Source: Conexibacter woesei DSM 14684
Lineage (GTDB): Bacteria; Actinomycetota; Thermoleophilia; Solirubrobacterales; Solirubrobacteraceae
Direction: 5' to 3'
Assembly (NCBI RefSeq): GCF_000025265.1
Contig: NC_013739.1
Location: 1,426,001 to 1,490,000, forward strand
Length of the DNA stretch: 64,000 bases
Part shown: piece after piece, positions 1 through 12,755 of the stretch
Layout: the number at the start of each line of letters is the position of its first letter
How positions within the stretch are numbered: the first letter of the stretch is position 1
Made by a program: the position numbers and the translations under genes
The notes under the pieces: model-generated
Seen by the model: only the letters and a program-made list of their open reading frames with translations
What the model was told of the DNA's origin: nothing
The model's database searches: none

Positions 1-422
1 ACCGCGACATCACGGTGGAGCAGGTCGGCGAGGAGATCGTCGTCACGCGCCCGACGGACCGCGGCGAGCACCGTGCGCTGCACGGCCTCACGCGTTCGCT
101 CGTCGCGAACATGGTCGAAGGCGTGACCAACGGCTACGAGAAGAGACTCGAGATCCAGGGCGTCGGCTACCGCGCCCAGCTCAAGGGCAGAGACCTCGAG
201 CTGGCGCTCGGCTACTCGCACCCGGTCCCGATCAAGGCGCCCGACGGCATCGAGTTCGAGGTCCCGATCCCGACCAGAATCACGGTCAAGGGCATCTCGA
301 AGCAGCTCGTCGGCGAGGTCGCCGCGAACATTCGCAAGCAGCGGAAGCCGGAGCCCTACAAGGGCAAGGGCATCCGTTATGAGGGCGAGTACGTCGCCCG
401 GAAGGTCGGTAAGCGCGCATGA
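1..422 (+). CDS. rplF: 50S ribosomal protein L6, 5' truncated
   Basis: This is the C-terminal three quarters of ribosomal protein L6, a large-subunit protein near the sarcin-ricin loop and factor-binding site. The frame is open from the first bases of the window, so the true start lies upstream; about 45 residues appear to be missing. The motif ending in [19 protein letters not shown] is the conserved L6 C-terminus. The stop overlaps the rplR start as ATGA, showing translational coupling in the spc operon. Confidence 0.97.
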   Translation, partial: RDITVEQVGEEIVVTRPTDRGEHRALHGLTRSLVANMVEGVTNGYEKRLEIQGVGYRAQLKGRDLELALGYSHPVPIKAPDGIEFEVPIPTRITVKGISKQLVGEVAANIRKQRKPEPYKGKGIRYEGEYVARKVGKRA

Positions 423-772
423 CCGTTCTCAGCAAGCCCACGAAGCGCCTCAAGCGCCGCCGGCGCGTGCGCGCGAAGGTCGCCGGCACCGCCGAGCGTC
501 CGCGCATCTCGGTGTTCCGCTCCAACCGCGGCATCAGCGCCCAACTCATCGACGACGATCGCGGTCACACGCTCGCCGCCGTCAACTGGACCGAGGACGG
601 CGTGCGCGACCTGCGCTCGACCGACCAGGCTCGCCGTGTCGGCGAGCTGCTCGCCGAGCGCGCGAAGGCCGCCGGCGTCGAGACCGTGGTGTTCGACCGC
701 GGCGGTTACCAGTACCACGGCCGCGTGAAGGCACTCGCGGAGGGCGCCCGGGAGGGCGGCCTCGCCTTCTAA
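419..772 (+). CDS. rplR: 50S ribosomal protein L18
   Basis: L18 (117 aa) binds 5S rRNA in the central protuberance. The sequence begins with a basic N-terminal tail ([19 protein letters not shown]) and has the family core [20 protein letters not shown], ending with the usual AREGGLAF. The ATG lies inside the rplF stop. Order L6-L18-S5-L30-L15-SecY is the canonical spc order, which leaves little doubt about identity. Confidence 0.97.
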   Translation: MTVLSKPTKRLKRRRRVRAKVAGTAERPRISVFRSNRGISAQLIDDDRGHTLAAVNWTEDGVRDLRSTDQARRVGELLAERAKAAGVETVVFDRGGYQYHGRVKALAEGAREGGLAF

Positions 773-811
773 GTGGCGTCTGACCCGTCTCACCCGCTAC
801 CTTAGGACCCC

Positions 812-1401
<590 letters not shown>

Positions 1402-1405
<4 letters not shown>

Positions 1406-1587
1406 GCACCACGCTGAAGATCACCCAGACCAAGTCGCGCAACGGCGCCAACCAGCGTCAGCTCGACACGCTCCGCTCGATCGGCCTGCGCAAGATCGGC
1501 CACACGGTGGAGCAGCAGGACTCCCCGCAGATGCGCGGGATGGTCCATGCCGTCCGTCATCTCGTCAAGGTCGAGGAAGCTGCATGA
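1402..1587 (+). CDS. rpmD: 50S ribosomal protein L30
   Basis: L30 (61 aa) is the short single-domain bacterial form. The pattern LKITQTKS, then [13 protein letters not shown] and the terminal [16 protein letters not shown], is diagnostic. It overlaps rpsE and rplO by ATGA at both ends, so it is fully embedded in the translationally coupled spc operon. Confidence 0.96.
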
Positions 1588-2096
1588 GCCCTGTGAAGGA
1601 AGAGGCCGAGCGCGAGGAGCGCATCGGCCTCCACAACCTCAGACCCGCTCCGGGTCACCGCAAGCCGCGCAAGCGCGTCGGCCGCGGTGAGGGCTCCGGC
1701 CTCGGCAAGACCGCCGGTCGCGGCCAGAAGGGCGCGGGCTCGCGCTCCGGCTCGAAGGATCGCGCTCGCTTCGAGGGCGGCCAGATGCCGATTCACATGC
1801 GGATGCGCAAGCTGCGCGGCCCGCACATGAAGAAGTCGATGCCGTTCGAGATGTTCCGGACGCACACCCAGCCGGTCAACCTGGCCGACCTGGATGAGCG
1901 CTTCGAGTCCGGCGCCGAGGTCACGCTCGAGGCGATGCGCGCCAAGGGCCTTGCGACCCGCAGAGGTATCGCGGTCAAGGTGCTCGCCAAGGGCGAGATC
2001 ACCAAGCCGCTGACGGTGCATGCCAATGCCTTCAGTGCGGCCGCGCGTGAGCGCATCGAGGCCGCCGGCGGTACCGCTCAGCTCCTCGACGGCTAA
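1584..2096 (+). CDS. rplO: 50S ribosomal protein L15
   Basis: L15 (170 aa) is a large-subunit assembly protein. After a short acidic N-terminal extension (EEAEREERIG) comes the glycine/arginine-rich extension RVGRGEGSGLGKTAGRGQKG, then the globular domain ending AAARERIEAAGGTAQLLDG. The length exceeds the usual ~145 aa because of the N-terminal extension. I chose the ATG that overlaps the rpmD stop; a longer upstream frame exists but would run through rpmD. Confidence 0.95.
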   Translation: MSPVKEEAEREERIGLHNLRPAPGHRKPRKRVGRGEGSGLGKTAGRGQKGAGSRSGSKDRARFEGGQMPIHMRMRKLRGPHMKKSMPFEMFRTHTQPVNLADLDERFESGAEVTLEAMRAKGLATRRGIAVKVLAKGEITKPLTVHANAFSAAARERIEAAGGTAQLLDG

Positions 2097-2110
2097 AGGA
2101 CCCCGGGGCC

Positions 2111-3382
2111 GTGCTCTCGACGATTCTGAACGCGTTCACGGTCCCGGAGATCCGGAAGAAGCTCGCCTTCACGGCGCTTCTTCTGGCCCTGTACCGCCTT
2201 GGATCGCACATCCCGGCTCCGGGCATCAACTCGGAGGCCGTGGAGGAGATCCAGAGAAACTTCTCCAACGGCGGCATCCTCAACTTCCTGAACCTCTTCT
2301 CCGGCGGCGGTCTCTCCCGCATCGCGCTGTTCGCGCTCGGGATCATGCCGTACGTCACCGCCTCGATCATCCTCCAGCTGCTGACGGTCGTCGTGCCGTC
2401 GCTCGAGCGGCTGCAGAGAGAGGGCGAGGTCGGGCAGCAGCGGATCACGCAGTACACGCGCTACCTGACGGTCGGACTCGCGTTCGCCCAGTCCATAGCG
2501 TACGTCTTCCTCTTCCGCTCCTTCCAGCAGTCGGCCGGCGCTTCCGTGATCGAGAACTTCACGCTCGCCAAGGTGATGCTGATCGCGATCTGTCTCACCG
2601 CAGGCTGCATGCTCGTCATGTGGATGGGCGAGCTGATCACCCAGCGCGGCATAGGAAACGGCATCTCGCTGATGATCATGGCGAGCATCGTCGCGGGCTT
2701 CCCGCAGGGCGTCCGCGCCTGGTGGACGAGCCCGGACCCGGTCTTCAAGGTGATGATGCCGTTCCTCGCGCTCGCGATCATCGCCGCGATCGTCTTCGTC
2801 CAGGAAGGCCAGCGCCGAATCCCGGTGCAGTACGCCCGCCGCGTGATCGGTCAGCGGATGACGCAGGGCGGTCAGACCTACCTGCCGCTGCGCGTGAACA
2901 TGGCCGGCGTCATCCCGGTCATCTTCGCCGCGAGCATCATGGCCTTCCCGCCGACGATCGGCCAGCTGATCAACAGCCCATGGGCCAACGACATGGCGAA
3001 CTTCTTCTCGCCGTCCGGCTGGGCCTATCTCGTCGGCGAAGCGGTCTTCATCATCCTGTTCACGTACATGTACACCGCGATCACGTTCAATCCGGTGGAA
3101 CAGGCGGACAACCTCAAACGCTACGGCGGCTTCATCCCAGGGGTACGACCAGGGCGGCCCACGGCCGAGTTCCTCGACCGCATCCTCGCTCGCCTCACGT
3201 TCCCGGGGGCGATCTTCCTTGCGCTCGTGGCGGCCGGCCCGACGATCCTGATCAACCAGACAAACGCCAACTTCTTCTTCGGTGGCACGTCGATCCTGAT
3301 CGTCATCGGCGTCGCGCTCGACACGATGAAACAGCTCGAGGCGCAGCTGATGATGCGCAACTACGAGGGCTTCCTCAGATGA
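2111..3382 (+). CDS. secY: Protein translocase subunit SecY
   Basis: SecY (423 aa) is the membrane pore of the Sec translocon. Ten hydrophobic segments are visible. Family signatures include the YRLGSHIPAPGIN plug region, GIMPYVTASIILQLL in TM2-3, the RGIGNGISLMI loop, and FNPVEQADNLKRYGGFIPG with the cytosolic C5 loop near the ribosome contact. It starts with GTG 14 nt after rplO, the expected spc position. A 9-bp hairpin follows the stop before adk. Confidence 0.97.
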   Translation: MLSTILNAFTVPEIRKKLAFTALLLALYRLGSHIPAPGINSEAVEEIQRNFSNGGILNFLNLFSGGGLSRIALFALGIMPYVTASIILQLLTVVVPSLERLQREGEVGQQRITQYTRYLTVGLAFAQSIAYVFLFRSFQQSAGASVIENFTLAKVMLIAICLTAGCMLVMWMGELITQRGIGNGISLMIMASIVAGFPQGVRAWWTSPDPVFKVMMPFLALAIIAAIVFVQEGQRRIPVQYARRVIGQRMTQGGQTYLPLRVNMAGVIPVIFAASIMAFPPTIGQLINSPWANDMANFFSPSGWAYLVGEAVFIILFTYMYTAITFNPVEQADNLKRYGGFIPGVRPGRPTAEFLDRILARLTFPGAIFLALVAAGPTILINQTNANFFFGGTSILIVIGVALDTMKQLEAQLMMRNYEGFLR

Positions 3383-3385
3383 AGC

Positions 3386-3408
3386 CCGGGGGCCCTCGCG
3401 GCCCCCGG
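3386..3408 (+). terminator. Perfect hairpin between secY and adk
   Basis: CCGGGGGCC (3386-3394) and GGCCCCCGG (3400-3408) form a perfect 9-bp stem with a 5-nt loop just after the secY stop. No T-run follows, so it may be an attenuator or an mRNA-processing or stability element rather than a complete intrinsic terminator. Confidence 0.45.
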
Positions 3409-3467
3409 ACCGCGTGGCGCCCGAACCTGGGAGCCGCCTGCGTCCGCATCCTGTAAGTTCCGCCTTC

Positions 3468-4142
3468 GTGCGTGAGCTGAACCTCATCCTCTTCGGCCCT
3501 CCGGGGGCCGGCAAGGGCACCCAGGCCGCTCGTCTCCAGGACGACTTCCGCCTGCCCTACGTCGCCACGGGCGACATCCTCCGTGCCGCCGTCAAGGACG
3601 GCACCGAGCTCGGCAGAGCCGCCAAGGCGTACATGGACGCCGGCGACCTCGTGCCGGACGAGCTGGTCATCGACCTGATCGTCGAGCGCATCAGCGCCGA
3701 CGACAGCCGCGACGGCTTCATCCTCGACGGCTTCCCGCGCAACCGCGCGCAGGCCGACGCACTCGGCGAGGCGTTCGACAGACTCGGCCGCCGCATCACC
3801 GCCGTGCTGCTGATCGACGTCCCCGACGACGACCTCGTCAGACGGATCACCGGGCGGCGCGTGAGCGCCAAGACCGGCCGGCCGTACCACGTCGAGACGG
3901 ACCCGCCGAAGCACGAGGGCCGCTGCGACATCGACGGCTCGCGCCTGATCCAGCGCGACGACGACAGACCGGACGTCGTGCGCAAGCGCCTCGAGGTCTA
4001 CCATCGTGAGACCGAGCCGCTGATCTCGTACTACGACGACAAGGGCCTGCTGCGCCGTGTCGACGGGACCCGCAGTCCGACCGAGGTCCACGACCACATC
4101 CGCGCGGTGCTCGCCACGCTGCGGCTCGAAGAAGACCTGTGA
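3468..4142 (+). CDS. adk: Adenylate kinase
   Basis: Adk (224 aa) interconverts ATP + AMP and 2 ADP in the cytosol. The P-loop [10 protein letters not shown] sits at the N-terminus, then the NMP-binding DGFPRN motif, the long LID ([14 protein letters not shown]) and [12 protein letters not shown]. The LID lacks the four-cysteine zinc site of many Gram-positive enzymes; only one Cys (GRCDIDG) remains. I chose GTG at 3468, which gives [13 protein letters not shown]; a start at 3414 would add 18 unconserved residues. The stop overlaps the map GTG. Confidence 0.95.
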   Translation: MRELNLILFGPPGAGKGTQAARLQDDFRLPYVATGDILRAAVKDGTELGRAAKAYMDAGDLVPDELVIDLIVERISADDSRDGFILDGFPRNRAQADALGEAFDRLGRRITAVLLIDVPDDDLVRRITGRRVSAKTGRPYHVETDPPKHEGRCDIDGSRLIQRDDDRPDVVRKRLEVYHRETEPLISYYDDKGLLRRVDGTRSPTEVHDHIRAVLATLRLEEDL

Positions 4143-4912
4143 TCGTCAAGAAGACACCGGAGCAGATCGACAAGATGGCGGCGGCGGGGGCGATCCTCGT
4201 CCGCACGCTCAACCTGCTCGAGGGCAAGGTCCGCGCAGGCGTCACGACGAAGGAGCTCGACGACGCGGCCGAGAAGTTCATCCGCTCCCAGGGCGCGACG
4301 CCCGCGTTCAAGGGCTACCGCGGCTTCCCGGGCTCGATCTGCGCCTCGCCGAACTCGATGGTCGTCCACGGGATCCCCGGTCCCTACAAGCTCGAGCGCG
4401 GCGACATCCTGTCCGTCGACGTCGGCGTCGTCTACGACGGCTGGGTCGCCGACGCGGCACGCACGTTCCCGGTCGGCCCCGTCTCGGCGATCGCCAGCAA
4501 GCTGCTGGAGACGACCGAGGGCTCGCTGATGGCGGCGGTCCCGCACTGCAAGCCGGGCAATCGCCTCGGCGACGTCTCGAACGCGATCCAGAGACACGTC
4601 GAGGCGGAGGGGCTGTCGATCGTCCGCTCGCTCGTCGGCCACGGGATCGGCCGCGACATGCACGAGGACCCGCAGATCCCCAACTACGGTCCGGCCGGCC
4701 GCGGGCCGCTGCTCGAAGAGGGCATGGTGCTCGCGATCGAGCCGATGGTCACCGCCGGCCGCCATCAGGTGCGGATGGCCGACGACCACTGGGCGATCTA
4801 CTCGCAGGACGGCTCGCTCGCCGCCCACTTCGAGTTCACGATCGCCATCACGGGCGACGGGCCCCGCGTCCTGACACCGTGGCACGAGAACGGCGAGCAG
4901 GCCGCGGCCTGA
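4139..4912 (+). CDS. map: Methionine aminopeptidase, type I
   Basis: This 257-aa enzyme removes the initiator methionine from nascent proteins. The metal ligands of the pita-bread fold are visible: D in [12 protein letters not shown] in VADAARTF, H in [14 protein letters not shown] in LAIEPMVT and E in AHFEFTIAI. There is no SH3-like N-terminal extension, so it is the class Ia form. GTG start, coupled to adk. In many actinobacteria infA follows here, but this genome has only 173 nt before rpmJ. Confidence 0.95.
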   Translation: MIVKKTPEQIDKMAAAGAILVRTLNLLEGKVRAGVTTKELDDAAEKFIRSQGATPAFKGYRGFPGSICASPNSMVVHGIPGPYKLERGDILSVDVGVVYDGWVADAARTFPVGPVSAIASKLLETTEGSLMAAVPHCKPGNRLGDVSNAIQRHVEAEGLSIVRSLVGHGIGRDMHEDPQIPNYGPAGRGPLLEEGMVLAIEPMVTAGRHQVRMADDHWAIYSQDGSLAAHFEFTIAITGDGPRVLTPWHENGEQAAA

Positions 4913-5085
4913 CTCTCGCCGGACCCGCCTCGACACCTCGACGCGAGGTCCTTCTCGCGTGTTTGGTACCATCCACCGTCGCGCTCGGAACCGCACGGCT
5001 TTCGCGCGTGCTTCGTCCTCGACGCGGTAGCGGGAGCCTCCACGGCTGCCAGAGCCGAGTCGATTGGAATCAGCCGAAAGGGATC

Positions 5086-5199
5086 ATGAAGGTACGACCG
5101 TCGGTCAAGCCGATGTGCGAGAAGTGCAAGATCATTCGCCGCCACGGCCGCGTGCTGGTCATCTGCTCGAACCCGCGTCACAAGCAGCGGCAGGGCTGA
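5086..5199 (+). CDS. rpmJ: 50S ribosomal protein L36
   Basis: L36 is 37 aa here, the zinc-binding form: C-x2-C (PMCEKCKII), then C and H in [21 protein letters not shown]-type Shine-Dalgarno (about 5076-5082) precedes the ATG. It is followed one base later by rpsM. Its presence between map and rpsM is canonical, except that infA is absent. Confidence 0.96.
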   Translation: MKVRPSVKPMCEKCKIIRRHGRVLVICSNPRHKQRQG

Positions 5200-5200
5200 C

Positions 5201-5581
5201 ATGGCTCGTATCGCAGGCATCAACATCCCGCTGAACAAGCGCGTCGAGATCGGTCTCACGTACATCTACGGGATCGGCCGGTCGAGATCCAACGAGCTGC
5301 TGGCGAAGGTCGGCATCTCCCCCGACACCTACGTGCGCGACCTGACCGAGGACGAGGTCGGCAAGCTGCGCGACGAGATCGACTCGCTGACCGTCGAGGG
5401 CGACCTCCGGCGCGAGCGCTCGCAGAACGTCAAGCGCCTGATGGAGATCGGCTGCTACCGCGGTCTGCGCCATCGTCGCGGCCTGCCCGTGCGCGGGCAG
5501 AAGACCAAGACCAACGCGCGTACGCGCAAGGGTCCGAAGCGTATGTCGGTGGCCGGCAAGAAGAAGGCGGGGAAGAAGTAA
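5201..5581 (+). CDS. rpsM: 30S ribosomal protein S13
   Basis: S13 (126 aa) is in the small-subunit head and contacts the P-site tRNA and L5. The N-terminal [20 protein letters not shown], the helix-hairpin-helix [11 protein letters not shown], and the basic tail [20 protein letters not shown] with lysine-rich end are all diagnostic. It sits one nt from rpmJ and two nt from rpsK. Confidence 0.97.
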   Translation: MARIAGINIPLNKRVEIGLTYIYGIGRSRSNELLAKVGISPDTYVRDLTEDEVGKLRDEIDSLTVEGDLRRERSQNVKRLMEIGCYRGLRHRRGLPVRGQKTKTNARTRKGPKRMSVAGKKKAGKK

Positions 5582-5582
5582 C

Positions 5583-5981
5583 GTGAGTCCAGCTCCGAAG
5601 CGTCCGCAGCGCGGCCGGCGCAGAGTTCGCAAGAACATCCCGGTCGGTCAGGCCCACATCAAGACGAGCTTCAACAACACGATCGTCTCGTTGACCGACC
5701 GCGAGGGCAACGTGATCGCGTGGGAGTCCGCCGGCGGCGCCGGTTTCAAGGGCTCGCGCAAGTCGACGCCGTTCGCCGCGCAGGTGACCGCCGACGCGGC
5801 TGCGCGCAAGGGCATCGAGCACGGCCTTCAGAAGGTCGAGGTCTTCGTCAAGGGCCCCGGTTCCGGCCGCGAGACCGCGATTCGCTCTCTGCAGGCCGCC
5901 GGCCTCGAGGTGACGGGCGTCAAGGACGTCACCCCGCAGGCGCACAACGGCTGCCGTCCCCGGAAGCGGCGGCGGGTCTGA
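5583..5981 (+). CDS. rpsK: 30S ribosomal protein S11
   Basis: S11 (132 aa) forms part of the platform near the Shine-Dalgarno helix. Signature segments are [39 protein letters not shown] and the C-terminal [18 protein letters not shown]. It starts with GTG. rpsD, which normally follows, is missing and replaced by a 189-nt noncoding gap before rpoA. Confidence 0.97.
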   Translation: MSPAPKRPQRGRRRVRKNIPVGQAHIKTSFNNTIVSLTDREGNVIAWESAGGAGFKGSRKSTPFAAQVTADAAARKGIEHGLQKVEVFVKGPGSGRETAIRSLQAAGLEVTGVKDVTPQAHNGCRPRKRRRV

Positions 5982-6170
5982 GGGGCCGGGGAATGGTCCG
6001 CGGCTCCAGCGCTGAGTGCCTGCTGGCGTCCCGCACCATCCCCTTGGCTGCGCCCCTCTCGAAGTAAGCCTTGTTCCGTCGCCGGGCCGCCTCTCCGGCC
6101 CCGCGACGCTCGGATGACCGCCCCGCGGCGGGCGGCGCTCACGACACGACGACGTTAGGAACCGACCCCG
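5982..6170 (+). promoter_or_regulatory. rpoA leader with imperfect long hairpin
   Basis: This 189-nt gap carries no gene. GGGGAATGGTCCGCGG near 5990 pairs imperfectly with CCGCACCATCCCC near 6034-6046, enclosing a loop of about 30 nt. The element lies upstream of rpoA in the place where rpsD would be. It could be a protein-binding leader, an attenuator or the terminator of the upstream operon. The AGGAA-type ribosome-binding site for rpoA lies near 6157. Confidence 0.35.
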
Positions 6171-7172
6171 ATGCTCGACTTTCAAGTCCCCCGAATCACC
6201 ACTGAGACCGTTGAGGAGAACCGCGGCTCCTTCACGATCGAGCCGCTCGATCGCGGGTTCGGCTACACGTTCGGCAACTCGCTTCGCCGTGTCCTGCTCT
6301 CTTCGCTCGCTGGCGCCGCGGTCACGAGCGTGCGGATCGAGGGCGTCGCGCACGAGTTCTCCACGATTCCGGGTGTGAAGGAGGACGTGACCGACATCGT
6401 CCTCAACCTCAAGGGCATCGTCTGCCGCATGCACTCCGACGCGACCGAGATCGAGGCCCCGCTCGTCGTCACGGGCCCCGGCGACATCACCGCGAAGGAC
6501 ATCGACCTGCCCTCCGGCGTCGAGATCCTGAACCCGGACGCGCACATCGCGACGCTCGAGAAGAAGACGAAGCTCGAGGTGTACCTGACGATCGGCCGCG
6601 GCCGCGGCTACCGCCCGGCCGAGGAGAACAAGTCGCCCGATCAGCCGATCGGCGTGATCCCGATCGACTCGATCTTCTCGCCGGTCCGTCGCGTCGCCTA
6701 CGCGGTCGAGCAGGCCCGCGTCGGCCAGAAGACCGACTACGACAAGCTGACGCTCGACATCGAGACCGACGGCTCGATCGACCCGCACGCCGCGCTGCGC
6801 GAGGCGGCCGAGATCCTGATCTCGCAGCTGGCGATCTTCACCGACGCTGACCGCGTCATCGAACTGCGCGACACCGGGGGCCTCGGCGCGCTCGAGCCCG
6901 GCCTCGCCGGTGGCGGCGTCGGCGGCGTGGGCGGGCACGGTGCCGGCCCCGGCGGCCGTCCCGCGAACGCGATGGACGACATCCTGATCGAGGAGCTGGA
7001 GCTGGGCGTGCGCTCGTACAACTGCCTCAAGCGCGCGGGCATCCAGACCGTCGGCGACCTCATCTCCAAGACCGAGAACGAGCTGAACGCGATCCCGAAC
7101 TTCGGCAAGAAGTCGATCGACGAGGTCATCGAGACGCTCGAAGGGCGCGGGCTCCACCTGCGCCAGGACTAA
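6171..7172 (+). CDS. rpoA: DNA-directed RNA polymerase subunit alpha
   Basis: The alpha subunit (333 aa) nucleates RNA polymerase assembly and binds UP elements and activators. The alpha-NTD covers about residues 1-232 (GYTFGNSLRRVLLSSLAGAA, TDGSIDPHAALREAAEIL). The alpha-CTD covers about 262-333 (ELELGVRSYNCLKRAGIQTV, then NFGKKSIDEV). The linker holds an unusually glycine-rich stretch, GLAGGGVGGVGGHGAGPGG, which should be highly flexible. Confidence 0.97.
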   Translation: MLDFQVPRITTETVEENRGSFTIEPLDRGFGYTFGNSLRRVLLSSLAGAAVTSVRIEGVAHEFSTIPGVKEDVTDIVLNLKGIVCRMHSDATEIEAPLVVTGPGDITAKDIDLPSGVEILNPDAHIATLEKKTKLEVYLTIGRGRGYRPAEENKSPDQPIGVIPIDSIFSPVRRVAYAVEQARVGQKTDYDKLTLDIETDGSIDPHAALREAAEILISQLAIFTDADRVIELRDTGGLGALEPGLAGGGVGGVGGHGAGPGGRPANAMDDILIEELELGVRSYNCLKRAGIQTVGDLISKTENELNAIPNFGKKSIDEVIETLEGRGLHLRQD

Positions 7173-7196
7173 CGACCCGGTAGGCTCACCGATCCC

Positions 7197-7550
7197 ATGC
7201 GTCACCAGCGAAAGCGTTACCAGCTCAGCCGCTCCTCCGCTCATCGGAAGGCGCTGCTCGCGAACCTCTGCAAAGAGGTGATCGCGCACGAGCGGATCAG
7301 AACCACCGAGACGAAGGCGAAGGCCGTCAAGCCCGAGCTGGAGAAGCTCATCACGCTCGCGAAGCGCGGTGACCTCCACGCTCGGCGCCAGGCTCTCTCC
7401 GCGCTCGGCCAGGACAAGTACTCCGTGTACAAGCTGTTCGAGGAGATCGCGCCCCGTTACACGGAGCGTCCGGGTGGCTACACCCGCATCCTCAAGCTCG
7501 GCCCGCGTCGCTCAGACTCGACCGAGATGGTCTTCCTCGAACTCGTCTGA
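7197..7550 (+). CDS. rplQ: 50S ribosomal protein L17
   Basis: L17 (117 aa) lies near the peptide exit tunnel. MRHQRKRYQLSRSSAHRKAL and ANLCKEVIAHERIRTTETKA are the family N-terminus, and GGYTRILKLGPRRSDSTEM is the conserved C-terminus. It follows rpoA by 24 nt as usual, and a stem-loop beyond the stop suggests the end of the alpha operon. Confidence 0.97.
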   Translation: MRHQRKRYQLSRSSAHRKALLANLCKEVIAHERIRTTETKAKAVKPELEKLITLAKRGDLHARRQALSALGQDKYSVYKLFEEIAPRYTERPGGYTRILKLGPRRSDSTEMVFLELV

Positions 7551-7601
7551 TCCGGCGGCCTGCGGCCCTGGATCAGATTGGAAGAACTCGCCAATGGAAA
7601 C

Positions 7602-7633
7602 CGAGCCCCTAGGGCGAGGTTTTCACGGGCTCG
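7602..7633 (+). terminator. Stem-loop after rplQ
   Basis: CGAGCCC (7602-7608) pairs with GGGCTCG (7627-7633) across an 18-nt loop, and TTCTTCC follows. This is a plausible weak terminator closing the alpha operon before truA. Confidence 0.35.
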
Positions 7634-7657
7634 TTCTTCCGGATGTGAACGGGTGGC

Positions 7658-8439
7658 GTGTTGAGCACAGCGCACGTCACCAGACTCACGCTCGAGTACG
7701 ACGGCCGCGACTTCGCCGGCTGGGCCAGACAGCCCGGCCGGCGCACCGTCGAAGACGCGCTCGAGCGCGCGCTCGCGACGGTGCTGCGGCGTGACGCCGT
7801 CGGGTTGACGGTCGCCGGCCGCACCGACGCCGGCGTCCACGCGTGGGCGCAGGAGGCCTCCTACGAGGGACCGCCGGCCGCCCCGCACCGCCTCAACGCG
7901 CTGCTGCCCGACGACGTCGCAGTGATCGACGCGCGTCCGGCCCCGCCCGGGTTCAGCGCGCGCCACGACGCCACCAGCCGCGCCTACCGCTACCGCGTGC
8001 TGGTGCGCCGCTCGCGCAGCGCGCACGAGCGCGGACGCGCCCTCTGGTGGCCGCACCGGCTCGACCGCGACGCGCTCGACGCCTGCGCCGCCGCGCTCGC
8101 CGGCACGCACGACTTCACCGCGTTCACGCCAACCGAGACCGACCACGTTCGCTTCCAGCGCGAGGTCATGCACGCCTCCTGGCGCGCGGATGGCGACATG
8201 CTGCAGTTCTCGATCGAGGCCGACGCCTTCATGCGCAACATGAACCGGGTGCTCGTCGGCACGATGCTGGAGGTCGCCGGCGAGCGCCGCAGCGTCGAGC
8301 AGTTCACCGCGCTGCTGGACGGCGCGCCGCGCGACCGGGCCGGCGTGACCGCGCCGCCGCACGGCCTGTACCTCGCCGGCGTCGGATATGACGGGCTCCG
8401 CGTGCTGGGGCCGGACGGCTCAATACGATGGGACAGACG

Positions 8440-8443
<4 letters not shown>
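7658..8443 (+). CDS. truA: tRNA pseudouridine synthase A
   Basis: TruA (about 261 aa) makes pseudouridine at tRNA positions 38-40. The catalytic Asp is in AGRTDAGVHAWAQ. Other conserved blocks are LEYDGRDFAGWARQPG, LLPDDVAVIDARPAPPGFSA and FEADAFM-like DAFMRNMNRVLVGTMLEV. The start is GTG at 7658, with TTG at 7661 as an alternative. The position after rplQ is typical, and the stop overlaps surE. Confidence 0.93.
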
Positions 8444-11309
<2,866 letters not shown>

Positions 11310-11332
11310 CCATCGGCTGCGTTGAGACGAGC

Positions 11333-12685
11333 ATGCCGACGGAGGTGATGCGGGGGAGCCGGATGGAGTGGTGGAGCCGCGTGCCGACGCGCTGGCGCGT
11401 CGCCGCGCTGCTGTCGCTGCCGTATCTCGTGACGGTCGCGGCACTGCGCGGGCTCGTCGCGACGATGCCGACGTACCACGGTGGCGACGAGTGGACCTAC
11501 CACATGCCGACGATCCGGCAGTTCGCCCACCAGCTGCCAGGCGTCGACCTGGTCGACTACCCGGCCGCGCAGACGCCGCTCTATCACCTCCTCGCGGCTG
11601 TCTGGGGCGAGCTGACGACGCTCGACTACTGGAGCCTGCGAATCATCGGCGTCGTCTGCTCCTACGCCGCCGCGCTCGTCGTCTACCGGCTGCTGCGGCG
11701 CCATTCCGGCCTCGCCGCCTACCCGGCCGTTGCGCTGGCCGCCGTCTTCGCCTTCTCGCCGTACGTCTTCGGGCAGTCGTTCATCCTCGGGACCGACAAC
11801 CCCGCGCTGCTGCTCGGGCTGCTCGCGATCGAGCGGCTGCTCGCGTTCCGGCGCGGCGGCGGTCTCGGAACGTACGCGGCCGCCTGCGCCTGGATCGGGC
11901 TGGCGCTGCTCACACGGCAGAGCTACGTCTGGCTCTGCGGCCTGGCGTTCGTCGTGCTGCTGCTGGAGCTGTGGGATGACCGGCGGCGGGCGGCCGAGGG
12001 CCTGGGGCTGCTCGCGCTGGCGGTGCTGCCGTTCGCGGCGCTGCTGTACGCATGGAACGGGCCGGTCCCGCCCGGCGGCGATCCGGCCTCGTGCGGGATC
12101 TGCACGCCCGACGACGGACGGCTCGGCTGGCGCGACGCCTCGCCGCTGCGAGCGCCGGTGTTCGCGCTGGCGGTGCTCGGCGTCTACGGCGCGCTGCTGT
12201 ACGGCCGGCAGGCCGTGCTCGGCCTGCGCGCGCACGGCGCGGCAGTCGGCTCATGGGTGCGCACGGGCGCGCTGGGGGCCGGCGGCGGCGTCGTGCTGCT
12301 GCTGATCGCGCCGCTCGCCTACGGCACCGGCGACGAGGGCTGGTTGTGGCGCGTCGCGCGCAGCGGGCCGGAGCTGCTGGGGACAGCGTGGGCGTTCTGG
12401 CTGCTCGTCCCGCTCGGCTGCGCGGTCGCCGCGCTCGGCGTGCGGCGCGAGGGCGTCCGCTCGCTGCCCGTGCTCGTGCTCGGGACGTTCCTCGCCGCGC
12501 AGCTCGCGACGCGGCTGCCGTACCAGAAGTACTTCGACCCGTTGATGCTGTTCGTCTGCCTGTTGGCGCTGCGTCCGTCGGAGCTGCGCACCCGCGGCGA
12601 CTGGCTCGGCCCGGCGCTCGTCGTCGTGCTGGCGGCCGGCTACGCGGCCGCGTTCATCTTCGGGCTGATCGCGGTCGAGAGCTGA
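11333..12685 (+). CDS. GT-C-type integral membrane glycosyltransferase (putative)
   Basis: A 450-aa protein with about ten hydrophobic segments. The first periplasmic loop holds an acidic motif (GGDEWTYHMPTIRQFA) at the place where GT-C enzymes such as ArnT or PMT families have the catalytic Asp/Glu. This suggests a polyprenyl-phosphate-sugar-dependent transferase acting outside the membrane. The acceptor is unknown. ATGs at 11333, 11348 and 11363 are all possible starts; the last is closest to the first TM segment. The gene follows ligA by 23 nt and is convergent with a TetR gene. Confidence 0.6.
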   Translation: MPTEVMRGSRMEWWSRVPTRWRVAALLSLPYLVTVAALRGLVATMPTYHGGDEWTYHMPTIRQFAHQLPGVDLVDYPAAQTPLYHLLAAVWGELTTLDYWSLRIIGVVCSYAAALVVYRLLRRHSGLAAYPAVALAAVFAFSPYVFGQSFILGTDNPALLLGLLAIERLLAFRRGGGLGTYAAACAWIGLALLTRQSYVWLCGLAFVVLLLELWDDRRRAAEGLGLLALAVLPFAALLYAWNGPVPPGGDPASCGICTPDDGRLGWRDASPLRAPVFALAVLGVYGALLYGRQAVLGLRAHGAAVGSWVRTGALGAGGGVVLLLIAPLAYGTGDEGWLWRVARSGPELLGTAWAFWLLVPLGCAVAALGVRREGVRSLPVLVLGTFLAAQLATRLPYQKYFDPLMLFVCLLALRPSELRTRGDWLGPALVVVLAAGYAAAFIFGLIAVES

Positions 12686-12687
12686 GC

Positions 12688-12755
12688 GCTCGGCCGGCGG
12701 GTGGGCTCAGCCGGCGGGTGCCCTCGGCCGGCGGGCGCGCTCAGTCGGCGGGCGC
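12688..12755. repeat. 17-bp degenerate tandem repeat
   Basis: Four imperfect copies of a ~17-bp unit with core CGGCGGGYG (CTCGGCCGGCGGGTGGG, CTCAGCCGGCGGGTGCC and so on) lie between the two convergent genes. The last copies run into the 3' end of the TetR gene and encode its Ala/Gly/Pro tail. Confidence 0.6.

Noticed and set aside
5430-7379. Minus-strand open frame of 649 codons opposite rpsK-rpoA-rplQ
   Set aside because: Antisense shadow of ribosomal and polymerase genes.
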